A stretch of 64,000 nucleotides of DNA from positions 1 through 64,000 of the forward strand of contig JBAKBP010007469.1 of assembly GCA_037953745.1 (NCBI GenBank). The letters are read 5' to 3'. Positions 9,658 through 20,785 of this stretch are shown piece after piece; within the stretch, counting starts at the first letter, position 1, and each line of letters starts with the position of its first letter. This DNA is from Lithodes maja (Eukaryota; Arthropoda; Malacostraca; Decapoda; Lithodidae). The notes beneath the pieces were generated by a model. The model did no database searches and was not told where the DNA came from. It saw only the letters and a program-made list of their open reading frames with translations. The position numbers were made by a program, and so were the translations under genes.

Positions 9658-11480
9658 TGTGACGCATGTCGAGTATGAGCATGCTGTACAGAACGCCCAG
9701 TCAGGCCCCACCCTCGCTAGGATCGTCAGGGCAGGAACTTTGGCTGTAGTCTGTGTAGAGTTTCCTAACTCAGTTTATGTGAACCGTTGTACTATAAGTA
9801 TTATCATTATGTATTTTGTTTTCTTCTAAGTCAACGAGTTCTATTTTATATCATTAGTTATAAGTATTGTGTGTGGGACTTATATACAATGATGAGAGAG
9901 AGAGTTATGTAACGACAGCCAGTGAGCGCGCCACGAGGTGTGTAGGCCTAACTCCCTCCTCCCTTCCTCCCTTCCTCCCTTTCAGCGCGTGGGAAGTTCT
10001 TTGTCGATCCCAGATTGAGAGAGTATGTGACGTCATGATTGCCGTTATGCTCGCTACGGGGCCGAGTATAAAAAGGGAGGTCTCGCCATTTTTAGATCAG
10101 AACTCATCAGGCAAAGCGACCTCTCATATCCCTTGCAACTATCCATATTCTTCCGACTGATGTGAACTTTCTCTACTCTCTGAACAGCCTACCTTCTTCT
10201 CTTCTCGTCCCTGTTTATAACCTCAATGACCCCTTTGGTGCAGATTTAGTCAGCCAAAGTATTATCGCTTGAGTTCTCACGAGATAAGTGCCTGTTAGAT
10301 AGCCTATTTTTGGAAGGGTTAACTAGAATAGGATTGATTGATGTTTGTTGCACTCGTATATGTATTTCTCTGTGTACTATTATTCATGTTCCTGTTTTCT
10401 GCTGGTTTAGGTAATGCTAGACTGGGATAGGGTTCCTCGAGTTGTGATTTCCTATGAGTGCTAGGTTGGTTGAACCAGCACAATTGCAACGGAGACGTGG
10501 GAAGCCTAGGGGGTCTTTTTGATTGTGTACCGTGGGAGTTTAGCACTGTGTTGCGAGTGAGGGCTTTTGCCTGTGCCACCCAACACTGTGCTATCTCATT
10601 TGCTTGACTTTGAGAGGATCGCCAGGAGAGAACCAGATACTAGTGATCTGGATCTCTCAAGAGAGCATCCCGTCAATTACCGTAATTTGGCCGCACAGTC
10701 TTAAGGACCTCGCTAGGCTACGAGCCGCTTGCTCAGCCATTGTCTCTTAACCTTAGATATCCCAGCTAGACTTTGCTCGACCAGCAGATACAGCATAGTA
10801 TTGAAGCTTCTCCTTATGTATATTATTGTTTAAGCACTATTGATTTCATGTGTGGCACGCTTAGCTACTTCAGAGATTAGTGGCCCACGAGCACAATCTT
10901 AGTAGGCTATTGCCAGTGCATTGTCGGAGTACTTCTTCTTAATGTTTGCCATATCCTATTGCTTATTCTTATAATTCTTCTTATGTCAATTTAAAGCCTT
11001 TAATTACCAGTGAGTTATTCATTAAATTGCTGTTCAAAATCCGATACTTACTTCTTATGAGTATTCGAGAAGCATCTAACTTATCAGAAGATTCCTTGCT
11101 TGATGCTCGAGGACTATTGTTTAACGTAACGTAATAGTGCCGATCCGAAGTAGAGGGTGGAGGACTTCTTAAGTTCTTAGTTCAAGGGTGGATTACTTCG
11201 GCTTCGGCCAACACTATTCTTTAGTGTTGTAGTACTTTCTTCTTTGTTTGATTGTTGACCAGACTAGATAACTCCCGTCTTGCTATTAGTCTGTTGTGTG
11301 AAACGCTAGTACCGAGTTCTTGTATACCCCGTTATAGCAGATAGAACTCTGGAGGGTAGTGGCGTTTTTTGTTCGGCTGGCAGTACTCTGGGGTTGGGAT
11401 CGTGTGTTTCCGTTGTGGCAGCGAGCCATACTCGAGTCCTGTGTAAGAGCCCTAGTGTACCCGAGTGCCCGGTCGTAACA
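9658..11480 (+). repeat. 3' LTR of Gypsy A1
   Basis: 1,823 bp, the same length as the 5' LTR. Observed differences include CCC/CTC near 10367, TTGAG/TCGAG near 10437, ATGAGC/ACGAGC near 10888, and AATC/ACTC near 11346. It is followed by the duplicated target CATG. Confidence 0.9.
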
Positions 11481-11562
11481 CATGGTCGCCAGGTCATACG
11501 ACGAGATGTTTGCCCACCATGACGTTAGAGTTGATCAACAAAATCAGTATAGCCTAGATTAG
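11481..11562 (+). pseudogene. SGNH-hydrolase-like frame, 3' part
   Basis: After the duplicated CATG, codons from 11485 continue the frame that stops being readable at 3355 and end at TAG 11560-11562. They form a hydrophilic tail of about 26 residues. This exact restoration confirms the Gypsy A1 boundaries. Confidence 0.65.
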
Positions 11563-11999
11563 TAATCCTTCAAATCGGTACAGTATATTATTTAAATTTT
11601 GATTGTAAAACCTTTAGGCCCAAATTATAACAATTGATTGGAACTAAGATTAAAATCATCCATACTGTACTGTATAATAATTTCAAAAGTTAAGGTTATT
11701 CATTCTATATCAAATTTATACTGTCCAATAACTTCTTTATTTGATTCACATGTCATTCTAAATTCTTCTCTCGTCGTGTGCCCTGGAGGCGGGGTAATAT
11801 GATAGCTGATAGGCTGAGTGTGTGTTAATCCAACTCAAAACTTTTTTTCCTTGTGACTTCTTGAGAAGAACTTTTCTTGTGTACAATTTTCACATTTATT
11901 AAATTTAATAATATAGAATTAGCGGTACCCATTGAGTTTAGCCTGTTTCAATTACCCTATAGGCTCTCTCTCTCTTAAAATTCTTGAATTTATTATAAC
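11563..11999 (+). other. BEL leader, noncoding, between the two Gypsy insertions
   Basis: AT-rich sequence with no frame or motif I can support, apart from a short CT run at 11963-11974. It ends in TAAC (11996-11999), the target duplicated by Gypsy B. It rejoins 31449 once Gypsy B is removed. Confidence 0.6.
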
Positions 12000-13842
12000 T
12001 GTGACGCATGTCCACGTGTGAGCATGCTGTACAGAACGCCTAGTCATGCCCCACTCTCGCTAGGATCGTCAGGGCAGGAACTTTGGCTGTAGTCTATGTA
12101 GAGTTTCCTAACTTAGTTCATGTGAGCCGTTGTACTATAAGTATTATGAATATGTATTTTGTTTTCATCTGAGTCAACGAGTTCTATTTTATATCATTAG
12201 TTATAAGTATTGTGTGTAAAACTTATTTGTAATGATGGGAAGAGAAACAGCCACAGTTGGGGGTCAGTGGGTGCCCCAGGCGGGAGGTGGGCCTAACTCA
12301 CTCGCATTCCTCCCTCCCTCAGTGCTAGGGGAGCCTTTGTGTATCCCAGAGGAGAGAGAGAAATTACGTAATGGTTGTCAGTGGGCGGTCCTTAGTAGTT
12401 CACGTTGGGCTCACTAGAGGGCCGGGTATAAAAGGGAAGTCTAGCCATTTTTTCATCAGAACTCATTAGGCAGAGCGACTTCTCATTTCCCTTGCTAACT
12501 ATATATATTCTTCTGACTGATGGGAACTTTCTCTACTACCTTACATTCTTATCTCCTCTTTTCCCTGCCCTGTTTAACTTCCATGGTCCCGTTGGTGCAG
12601 AGCTAGTCAGCCAATGTATTATCGCTTGAGTTCTCACGAGATACTTGCCTATTAGATAGCCTATTTTGGAAGGGTTAACTTAGAATAGGATTGATTTATG
12701 TTTGTTGCACTTGTATATGCATTTCCCTGTGTGTTATTATTATTATTCCTGTTTTCTGCTGGTCTAGGTAATGCTAGACTGGGGTAAGGCTTTTCTGTGT
12801 TACGAGTTGTTGTTTGATGCAGTGGTTAAGCGATAAACCTGCATACTCGTTTCGGTTCAGTGAAGCCTAGGTTGTCTTCGCGGCTGACTGTGTTGAGTTT
12901 ATAATTTACAGTGCGTGAGGGCAAGAGCCTACTGTATTTTATTAACAGTTTGTTTTTACTTTGTCAAGGAGCCGGGAGAAAACCAGATACAAGGGATCTG
13001 GATTTCTCAAAGTGCACTTGTTAGTTTTAACGTAATACTTTAAACAGTCGTGAGGACTTCGCTAGGCTACGAGCCGTTTTTGCTCAGTCACTGCTACCTT
13101 TTTGCCTACAGTACCCCAGCTAGACTTTACTCGATTAGTAGATACAGAATAGTATTGAAGCTTTCCTTATGTATGATATTGTTTATGCACTATTGATTTC
13201 ATGTGTTGCAAGCTTGGCTACTTTAGTGATTAGTGGCCCACGAGCACAATCCGAGTAGGCTATTGCCGTTGCATTTGCAGAGTACTTCCTTTTAATGTTT
13301 GCCATTTACTATTGCATATTTTTAAATTATTCTTATGCCAATTTAAGCCTTTAATAGTATTTAATTGCCAGTGTTTTTGCTTATTGAATTACTGTTCAAA
13401 ATCCGATACGTACTTCTTACGAGCATCCGAGAAGCATCTAACTTTTTTCAGAAGATTCCTTGCTCGATGCTTAAGGACTATTAATTAACGTAACGTAATA
13501 GTGCCGATCCGAAGTAGAGGGTGGTGGACTTCTTAAGTTCATAGTCAAGGGTAGATTACTTCGGCTTCGGCCAACACTATTCTTTTGTGTAGTTGTTTTT
13601 TACTTCATTGTTTGATTGTTGACCAGACTAGATAATTCCTGTCTCTTTATTAGTCTGTTGTTGAACACTAGTACCGAGTTCTTGTATACCCCGTTATAGC
13701 AGATTGAACTCTGGAGGGTATTGGTGTTTTTTGTTCGGCTGGCAGTACTCAGGGGTTGGGATCGTGTGTTTCCGTTGTGGCAGCGAGCCGTATTCGAGTC
13801 CTGATTGAGAGCCCTTGTGTACCCGAGTGCCAGTTCGTAACA
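12000..13842 (+). repeat. LTR B1 (5' LTR of Gypsy B)
   Basis: 1,843 bp, from TGTGACGCATGTCCACGTG to CAGTTCGTAACA. It shares with the A LTR the ends, the CCGAAGTA/TACTTCGG inverted repeat and the last ~200 bp, and diverges elsewhere. PBS TGGCGACCTTGC follows at 13845. Confidence 0.88.
12364..12435 (+). promoter_or_regulatory. LTR B core promoter
   Basis: The perfect palindrome TTACGTAA (12364-12371) lies 63 bases upstream of TATAAAAGG (12427-12435). It occupies the same place as the TGACGTCA site of the A LTRs, and both are bZIP-type palindromes. The arrangement recurs in LTRs B2 and B3. Confidence 0.5.
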
Positions 13843-14043
13843 AATGGCGACCTTGCTTAGGATTTTGTGAACAGTATAAATTTTTGCAGAGTTATACAAC
13901 ATTTGTTTGTTTGTATTTTAGCGTGCATATTGAAGAATATTTTTTTTGTATGGCAATTTAAGAGACTCCAGTTAATTTAGTAATTAGTGCTTGCATAGGA
14001 AGTTTAACACTTTTGTCTCGAGAATTTTTTTGTGGACTTCAGT

Positions 14044-16105
14044 ATGTCGTGCATTAGCAATGACGATGAGCGAGAGATGTCATTTGAAGGTGTGCCGTTA
14101 GTAACCAGTGAGGAGGATGCTAGAGTTTTTGTGAGTAAGTGGTACCACGTGACGGAGGAGAGGCTGACGGGGGTGGATGTTTGTGGCTTGCACCTGATTG
14201 CCAAGGTTTTGGGCATTTCCAATGTAGCAGGGATGTCCAAGGGGGAGCTGATTTCCTGGGTGTTGCGTGGGCGACATGGGGTTTCGGAGGAGAGGGCGTT
14301 TGGGGGGGTTCCTCCCCAGATCCCCTCTCACTCGACTCCCACAGTGCCGTCCACTCAGTTACCGGAGGTTAGCACTCTCCCACAGAGGGATGAGAATTGG
14401 CAGATTGGAGTGCCCTCGGGTGGTGCACGTGGTGGTTCCCCAGTTTTTGCCCCCCCTCCTTCAGTAGTGGCAGCTCCCTCTTCCTGCCTGTCTCCAGATA
14501 TGGTATTTAGACTTGAGCTTGCTAAGATTGAGGCTAGGAAGCAGGAGAATGAGACTAGGAGGCATTAGATTGAGGTTAGGAGGCAGGAGGATGAGACCAG
14601 GAGGCAGGAGGATGAGACCAGGAGGCATGAGGCTGAGCTTAGGTACGACTCAGAGAAATATTGTGCTAAATTAGATTTAGATAAGATTCGTGCAGTCGAC
14701 AGGGACTCGGATGGGCCGTGAGGGCCAAATAAGAGAACAGTCCTTAGCCCACTTAGTCAAATTGGTGCCGGTATTTAGTGAAACTGAAGTCACAGAATTT
14801 TGTAATCGTTTTGAGAAGAAGTGTAGGGAGCATAATTGGCCTGAAGAGAAGTGGGCAGCTCTAGTCTCCTCAAGACTTACGGGTAATGGTCTGAAGGCTT
14901 ATGATGCACTGCCTTTAGAGTCTTGCATTGACTATCCAGAATTGAAGAGAGCTGTCCTACGGGCATACGAGTTGCAACCGGAAACATATCGATTGAAGTT
15001 TCGGGGTGTTACAAAGACTAGAGAGGCTACCTTTCTTGAACATGCCCGGGACTTAAAAGATGCACTTAAAAACTGGACACGTTCTGAGAAAGCTGAGACG
15101 GCAGAACAGTTGACTGAGCTGTTTCTGCTCGAGCAGTTTTATAAGTGTACTGGTGCAGAAATGACTTTAAATATTAAAGAAAAGAACCCAAGAACTCTTC
15201 AAGAGGCAGCTGAGATGGCTGACCTCAGGTTGTCGCTAATCAGGGGATGTGAATCTGTTAAGCGTGTTGATGCAGTTCCCATGGGGCGCGATACTCCAAA
15301 CCCTCGAGCTCAGGACAATCACTATAGATATAAACCTCAGTTTAAAAGCCAAGATACCAGGACAACCAAAGACTACAGCCGTCCCATTACAGAAGGGTCA
15401 GAACTCCGCCCCTTATCGGAAGAGACCGATAGGGGAAGTGGAATGTTTTCATTGTCGAAAGAAGGGGCATTATGAAAAATCTTGTCCTAGTAAGCCGCCA
15501 ACTGCAGCCGTGTCTTTGGTGCGCAGCATAGGTGTGGCTGAAATGTCGTCTGGATTTACCCAGGGTAGTTTGCCAGCGGCAGGGTCACAGGCTATGTATA
15601 AGACTCAGGAAGGCTCGTCCCCTGTCTGTGATGTCTTTTGCGCCCATAGAGGGACCGGTAGGGTAAGTTGGGCGGGTTGCCAGCATGAGGTGGAAGTTTT
15701 GCGTGATACTGGAGCTTCACAGACACTTTTGAAGAATTTCACAGGGCGACCAATTAATGCGGCACGGGTGGTTGTTGTTCAGGGTATTAATGCGACCAGG
15801 TCACACCCGTTGGTTCGTGTGGAGCTGGAAGTTGATGATGTGATTAAGGACTTAGATGTTGGGATCGTTGAGAAATTGTCAGTGGAGGGCGTCGACCTTC
15901 TTCTCGGCAACGACTTTGCGGTGCCTGCTTTAGAAGTTCCACCCTTAGTCGTTGCCGAGAGGCCGGCCGACGTGAGTAGGGAGGAACAAGAGTGGGTAGT
16001 GAGTTGTCAACGCCAACAGATGGCATGTGTGGTAACTCGTTCCCAAGCATTTAAGGTATCACAGCCTATTTCCCAGGCCACAGAACAGCGGAGGAAGGGA
16101 ATTAA
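14044..16105 (+). pseudogene. Gypsy B first copy: gag and protease
   Basis: Gag begins at ATG 14044 with the same architecture as Gypsy A: SAP-like N terminus, Pro-rich linker, charged coiled coil, SCAN-like region with ELFLLEQFY. A TAG at 14566-14568 stands where the second copy has GAG. A 2-base loss near 14694 (GCAGTCGAC against GCAGAGTCGAC) restores an open frame to 15475. The CCHC knuckle and DTGASQTL protease lie in a third frame (15249 on). The frame change near 15385 is also in the second copy. Protease reading continues into the inserted TTAA-type element at 16106. Confidence 0.8.
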
Positions 16106-16732
16106 CCCGGGAACTGCCGGGAGACTCTTAGGAGTTCCCCCGGCGGACTGCGGGGAGACTCTTATGAGTGAGTGAAAAAAAAAATCAACTTTTGACATCG
16201 AAAAATTTTTTTATTTTTTATTTATTTATTTATTTTTTTATTTTTTTTTGGCCCCTGGGCCATGCAAAATCTCAGCCCTCTACCTCCCCTCCTTCCCCAC
16301 TTTCCTCCTCTCCTTCAGTTATCACCTATTTTCCCTGTTATTCCCTTATTCTGAGGTATATTTTCGTGCTAACATTAGCGAGTTGCAAGCAGGGTGTTGT
16401 CATCTCTGATGGCAAGCGAGTGCAAGAGAGAGAGAGAGAGTATCGATCGACTGTGTCTCAGTGGCCTTGGGGGAAATTGGCGGGAAAGCAGCTTGCCTCA
16501 CCCATACATTATACCACTCGCGGGCTATATCTCCGATTTTGACCATCCAAACGCTGTTTTCACTCGTTTTATTGTTGTTTCAGGTTAATACCTTTATAAT
16601 CAACCCATAATAGGCGCATATGGATAAGTATTAATGCTATTAATGGCACAATGAATATTTTAGTGACGGAAACACCTCAAATACGTCAGCACAGGGGGAC
16701 GTTTCCAATTACCCCCATGCGCACTTCAGAGG
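16106..16732 (+). mobile_element. Non-autonomous TTAA-type (piggyBac-like) element, copy a
   Basis: 627 bp flanked by TTAA at 16102-16105 and 16733-16736. The left end CCCGGGAACTGCG and right end (complement) CCTCTGAAGTGCG agree at 9 of 13 bases, an imperfect terminal inverted repeat. Inside are poly(A/T) tracts, a (GA)n run and no transposase. TTAA targets and short terminal repeats beginning CC are typical of piggyBac relatives. The last ~80 bases form an open frame that reads into the flanking pol. Confidence 0.75.
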
Positions 16733-18902
16733 TTAAGGAGAAGCGGAAGGCTGGGAAAAGTTTGAAGAGTTTAGAACCAGTGGCTCTCCCAAAAGACCCA
16801 ATAGCAGGACCTTTGACCGAGTCTGTTGTAACTCCAGTGCCTAACACAGTTGATAAAGTAGTGGAGGAGGCAGAGACTCAGAGACAGCACCGTTACCTGC
16901 AGCGAGAAAACCGGATGTCTAAGTTGGATGTTGGGGGAGGGCATGAGTTGTTGACCAAGCAGTTAGACATGTTGGCTCCCACAGACATTCGAAAGTTGCA
17001 ATTAGAGGATCCAGAGGTTTTGCAGTGTACCAATGGGGCTGTGGAGTTAGAAGAAGATAGGGATGCAAAGGCAGGGGATTTTTTTTTCGTTAATGGAATT
17101 TTATACCACCGATATCAAGATCCTAAAAGGAACTGGGAGGGCGGATCAGGTACAGTTGACCAGCTGGTCGTGCCAGAGGGCTGCAGGGAAAGTTTGCTTA
17201 GGTTGGCTCATGATTCTCCATTATCAGGACATTTGGGTGCCAAGAAAACGGTGGCAGCTTTGGGGAAATTGTTTTGGTGGCCGGGGATGAAGTCTCATGT
17301 GCAGCCATGGATAAACTCATGTGATATTTGTCAACGTGTCGGGAAACCGAACCAAGTTATTCCTAAGGCTCCGTTACACCCTATTCCTGTGATTGGGCCA
17401 CCCTTTAGTAAAATTATTGTTGACATGGTTGGTCCACTCCCTCCCACTAAGGCTGGAAATAAATTTTTGTTAACCATAATGGATGTTGCCACTAGATACC
17501 CCGATGCATACCCTATGAAAAATGGAATGGCTAAGACGGTAGTCAGTAACTTGTTGTGGTACTTCTCAAGGTACGGGTACCCGGAGGAGATTCAGTCTGA
17601 TCAGGGATCTAATTTCACCTCCAACATGTTCAAGCAAACAATGCAACAGCATGGGATACGAGCAGTAGTATCGTCAGCGTATCACCCTGAGAGTCAAGGG
17701 GTGCTTGAGCGGTGGCATGCTACACTTAAAAGCATGCTCAGGTGTTATTGTGCTGACAACGGTATGGATTGGGATCTTGGATTGCCTTATGTGCTGTTTG
17801 CTGCTCGGGAGGTACCTGGTGAGAGCCTGGGATTTAGTCCAAACGAGCTGATTTTTGTACACCGTGTCAGGGGCCCCCTTAACATGCTGAAAGAAATTTG
17901 GGAGGGGACTGTGCAGCCTTGTCCATTATTAAAGTATGTGCTTGAAAGCCGTGAGCGCATGCTTAAGAGTCTGGAGATGGCAGGTAGAAATTTGACAGAA
18001 TCACAAGCTTTGATGAAGGACAGGTATGATCGCAAAGTGAGGCTCCGGAAGTTCACCGTAGGACAAGAGGTATTAATTTTGTTGCCTTTGGTTGGTAACC
18101 CCCTCTCTGCGAAGTACACTGGACCTTATAAAATTGTAGAACAAATTTCAGACTTAGATTACCTTGTTGTCACTCCAGACAGGAGGAAAAAGAACCAGTT
18201 ATGTCACGTAAACCTTATTAAAGAGTATGTGAGGCGCCCCTCTGAGCCTCTCACTGTCCCTGTGTTGGCTTGTTGCAGCCGTGGTGGAGAAGGAGAGGAG
18301 GACAGTCAAGCTTCAGAGGAGGATAGCTGGGATCAACATTTTTCAGCGGATCAGTGGGCGGGGAACTCGAGCCTAAGGGCTGACGAGGCTATAGCACATT
18401 TGCCTGAGCCGCAGTTTGATGCTATCCGTCAGTTGTTCGGTTCATACCCCACTGTATTTGCTGAACACCCAGGCCTCACTACTCAGGCTATGCATGATGT
18501 TGACGTGGGGGACCATATACCCTTTAAGTCAATCCCGTACCGTGTGCCCCCCATAAAACTACCAGCTCTGAGGGATGAGTTGGAGTATATGCTCGGTAGA
18601 GGGTTGATAGAGAAAGGCACAGTTAAGTGGACTTCCCCCGTAACACTGCAGCCTAAGCCAGATGGCAAGGTACGTTTTTGTATTGATTTCCGTAGGTTAA
18701 ACGGTTTGACTCCAACTAACCCATATCCTCTTCCTCGGGTTGATGATAGTGTTGACAAAATTGGTAATGCTCGTTTTTTGTCTAAAGTAGATTTAGTAAA
18801 AGGTTACTGGCAAGTACCTTTGTCCGAGTGTGCTAAAGAGGTATGTGATTTTGTTGTGGACGGGAGTACCTACCGGTGCAATGTTATGCCTTACGGACTT
18901 AA
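16733..18902 (+). pseudogene. Gypsy B first copy: integrase and start of reverse transcriptase
   Basis: The frame is open from inside copy a to 18972. It contains the HHCC zinc finger, the integrase core with Asp at 17422, Asp at 17599 and Glu at 17707 (35 residues apart, a DD35E spacing), and the GPY/F module (KYTGPYKI). RT follows up to MPYGL, where copy b interrupts at TTAA. Integrase comes before RT. The reading resumes at 19533 in the same sense. Apart from the insertion I see no stop or shift in this stretch. Confidence 0.85.
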
Positions 18903-19532
18903 CCCGGGAGCTGCGGGAAAACTCTTAAGAGTTCCCCCGGCGGACTGCGGGAAGACTCTCCTGAGTAAGTAAAATTAAAAATCAACTTTTGACATCGAAA
19001 AAAAATATATTTGTTTTATTTTTATTTTTGTATTTGTTTATTTTTGTTTGGCCCCTGGGCCATGCAAAATCTCAGTCCTCTACCTCCCCTCCTTCCCCAC
19101 TTTCCTCCTATCCCTCAGTTATCACCTATTTTCCCTATTATTCCCTTATTCTGAGGTATATTTTCGTGCTAACATTAGCGAGTTGCAAGCAGGGTGTTGT
19201 CATCACTGATGGCAATCGAGTGCAAGAGAGAGAGAGAGAGTATCGATCGACTGCGTCGCAGTGGCCTTGGGGAAAATTGGCGGGAAGGTAGCTTGCCTCA
19301 CCCATACATTATACAACTCGCGGGCTATATCTCCGATTTTGACCATCCAAACGCTGTTTTCACTCGTTTTATTGTTGTTTCAGGTTAATACCTTTATAAT
19401 CAACCCATAATAGGCGCATATGGATAATTATTAATGCTATTAATGGTACAATGAATATTTTAGTGACGGAAACACCTCAAATACGTCAGCACAGGGGGAG
19501 GTTTTCAATTACCCCCGTGCGCACTTCAGAGG
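18903..19532 (+). mobile_element. Non-autonomous TTAA-type element, copy b
   Basis: 630 bp with TTAA at 18899-18902 and 19533-19536. The uninterrupted target is visible in the second internal copy (GGACTTAAGAATGC near 27712), which proves both the insertion and its TTAA duplication. Same orientation as copies a and c. Confidence 0.85.
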
Positions 19533-20419
19533 TTAAGAATGCACCAGCAACGTTTCAGAACCTGATGAATGAAATTGTAAAGGACATTCCGAATTGCACC
19601 GTATATTTGGACGATGTAATCATTTATGATGACGACTTTGAGAGCCATTGTGAACACCTTGAGACCTTGGTCCGGAAACTTAGTGAAGCAGGTCTGGTAT
19701 TAAATTTGGCAAAGTGTGACTTCGTAAAAGCCACTGTGCAGTACCTTGGGTTTGTAGTGGGAAGGGGACAGGTGTGCCCTCCTCAGAACAAGGTACAGGC
19801 TATCAATAAATTTCCGCACCCAACAACCAAGAAGCAGGTTATGAGATTCTTGGGTATGATAGGCTACTACAGACGCTTCATAAAAGGTTACTCAACGGTG
19901 TTGGCACCTCTCACAGATTTGTTATCTAAAGACAAAAAGTTTTTGTGGGCACCTGAGTGTAAAAAGGCTTTCACTTTGGTGAAACATTTGCTATGTACTC
20001 ACCCGATACTCAGGGCCCCAGACTTTAACAGGCCTTTTCAGCTTGCAACAGATGCTAGTGGTGTAGGGGCTGGTGCCGTCTTGCTACAGACAGACAATGA
20101 AGGTGTGGAACACCCAGTAAGTTTCTTTTCTAAGAAGTTCAATGCTGCACAAAAGAACTATTCTACAATAGAAAAGGAATTACTGGCGATTGTGCTGTCG
20201 CTCAGGCACTTCGAGGTGTATGTTCCAGCCTATGGCCCAGTCGTGGTTATCTACACTGATCATCACCCTTTGAGATTCCTGAATCAATTTCACAATCGCA
20301 ATATGAGACTGACCAGGTGGTCTTTGATGTTGCAGGAGTATAACCTGGACATCCGTCATATTGCTGGATGTGACAATGTGATCGCGGATTGTTTATCAAG
20401 GGTGGATGATCAGTCGTAG
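19533..20419 (+). pseudogene. Gypsy B first copy: rest of RT and RNase H
   Basis: Resumes with NAPATFQNLMNE, then the catalytic YLDD (Asp-Asp from 19610), the RT thumb, and RNase H with ATDAS, STIEKELLA and YTDHHPL. It ends after DCLSRVDDQS with TAG at 20417-20419. No chromodomain or env follows. The frame is intact, but it is cut from its own N-terminal half by copy b. Confidence 0.85.
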
Positions 20420-20785
20420 GCTATCACAGGTGTGTGGGTTTGAGTGGAGGAAAATAGGCTGCCCTTATAGTGCAGCCGGGAAAAACATATTAAAATATAA
20501 AAATCATATAAAAACTCTTTCTTTTGATATAGGTAATCGTATAAGTTTGTCATAGCCTATAGAGTTTGAGTAGTCCACGAACTATCAAACGGCTGAGCTG
20601 CTGTAAGCTGTTGGGAGGAGTTATAAAATGTGAATTTTTTGTTTTTAATAATAAGATGTGTTTTGGTGATAAACTAAGCTTTGTTTTAGTGCCATGCGGT
20701 CGGTCGCTGGGTGTGAGGGGCTTGATGGGGTTCTGTGTTTGTCAGATTTTAGCTCAGGGTTGAGCGAGTAAAATCTTGGGGGAGG
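20420..20785 (+). other. Gypsy B first copy 3' untranslated region
   Basis: Noncoding. It starts with AGGCTGCCCTTATAGTGCAGCC, a short inverted repeat (GGCTGC/GCAGCC) that is also present after the A pol genes, and ends in the polypurine tract GGGGGAGG. Confidence 0.55.

Larger units (their letters stand above)
3356..11480 (+). mobile_element. Gypsy A1: Gmr1-like LTR retrotransposon with deleted, mosaic pol
   Basis: An 8,125-bp element with 1,823-bp LTRs at both ends (3356-5178, 9658-11480) and a 4-bp duplication CATG (3352-3355, 11481-11484). The LTRs have equal length and differ at only about four positions by eye, so insertion was recent. Taking it out rejoins the SGNH-like frame. Gag is nearly whole. 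Integrase and the RT active site are deleted, and a divergent segment replaces part of pol, so the copy cannot be autonomous. Confidence 0.9.

Noticed and set aside
12232..12417. A 61-codon frame repeated at 12232, 21018 and 29200
   Set aside because: Part of the B LTR upstream of its TATA box; repeated only with the LTR.
16200..16260. T-rich runs as a transcription terminator
   Set aside because: They are internal low-complexity DNA of the TTAA-type element and vary freely between copies.
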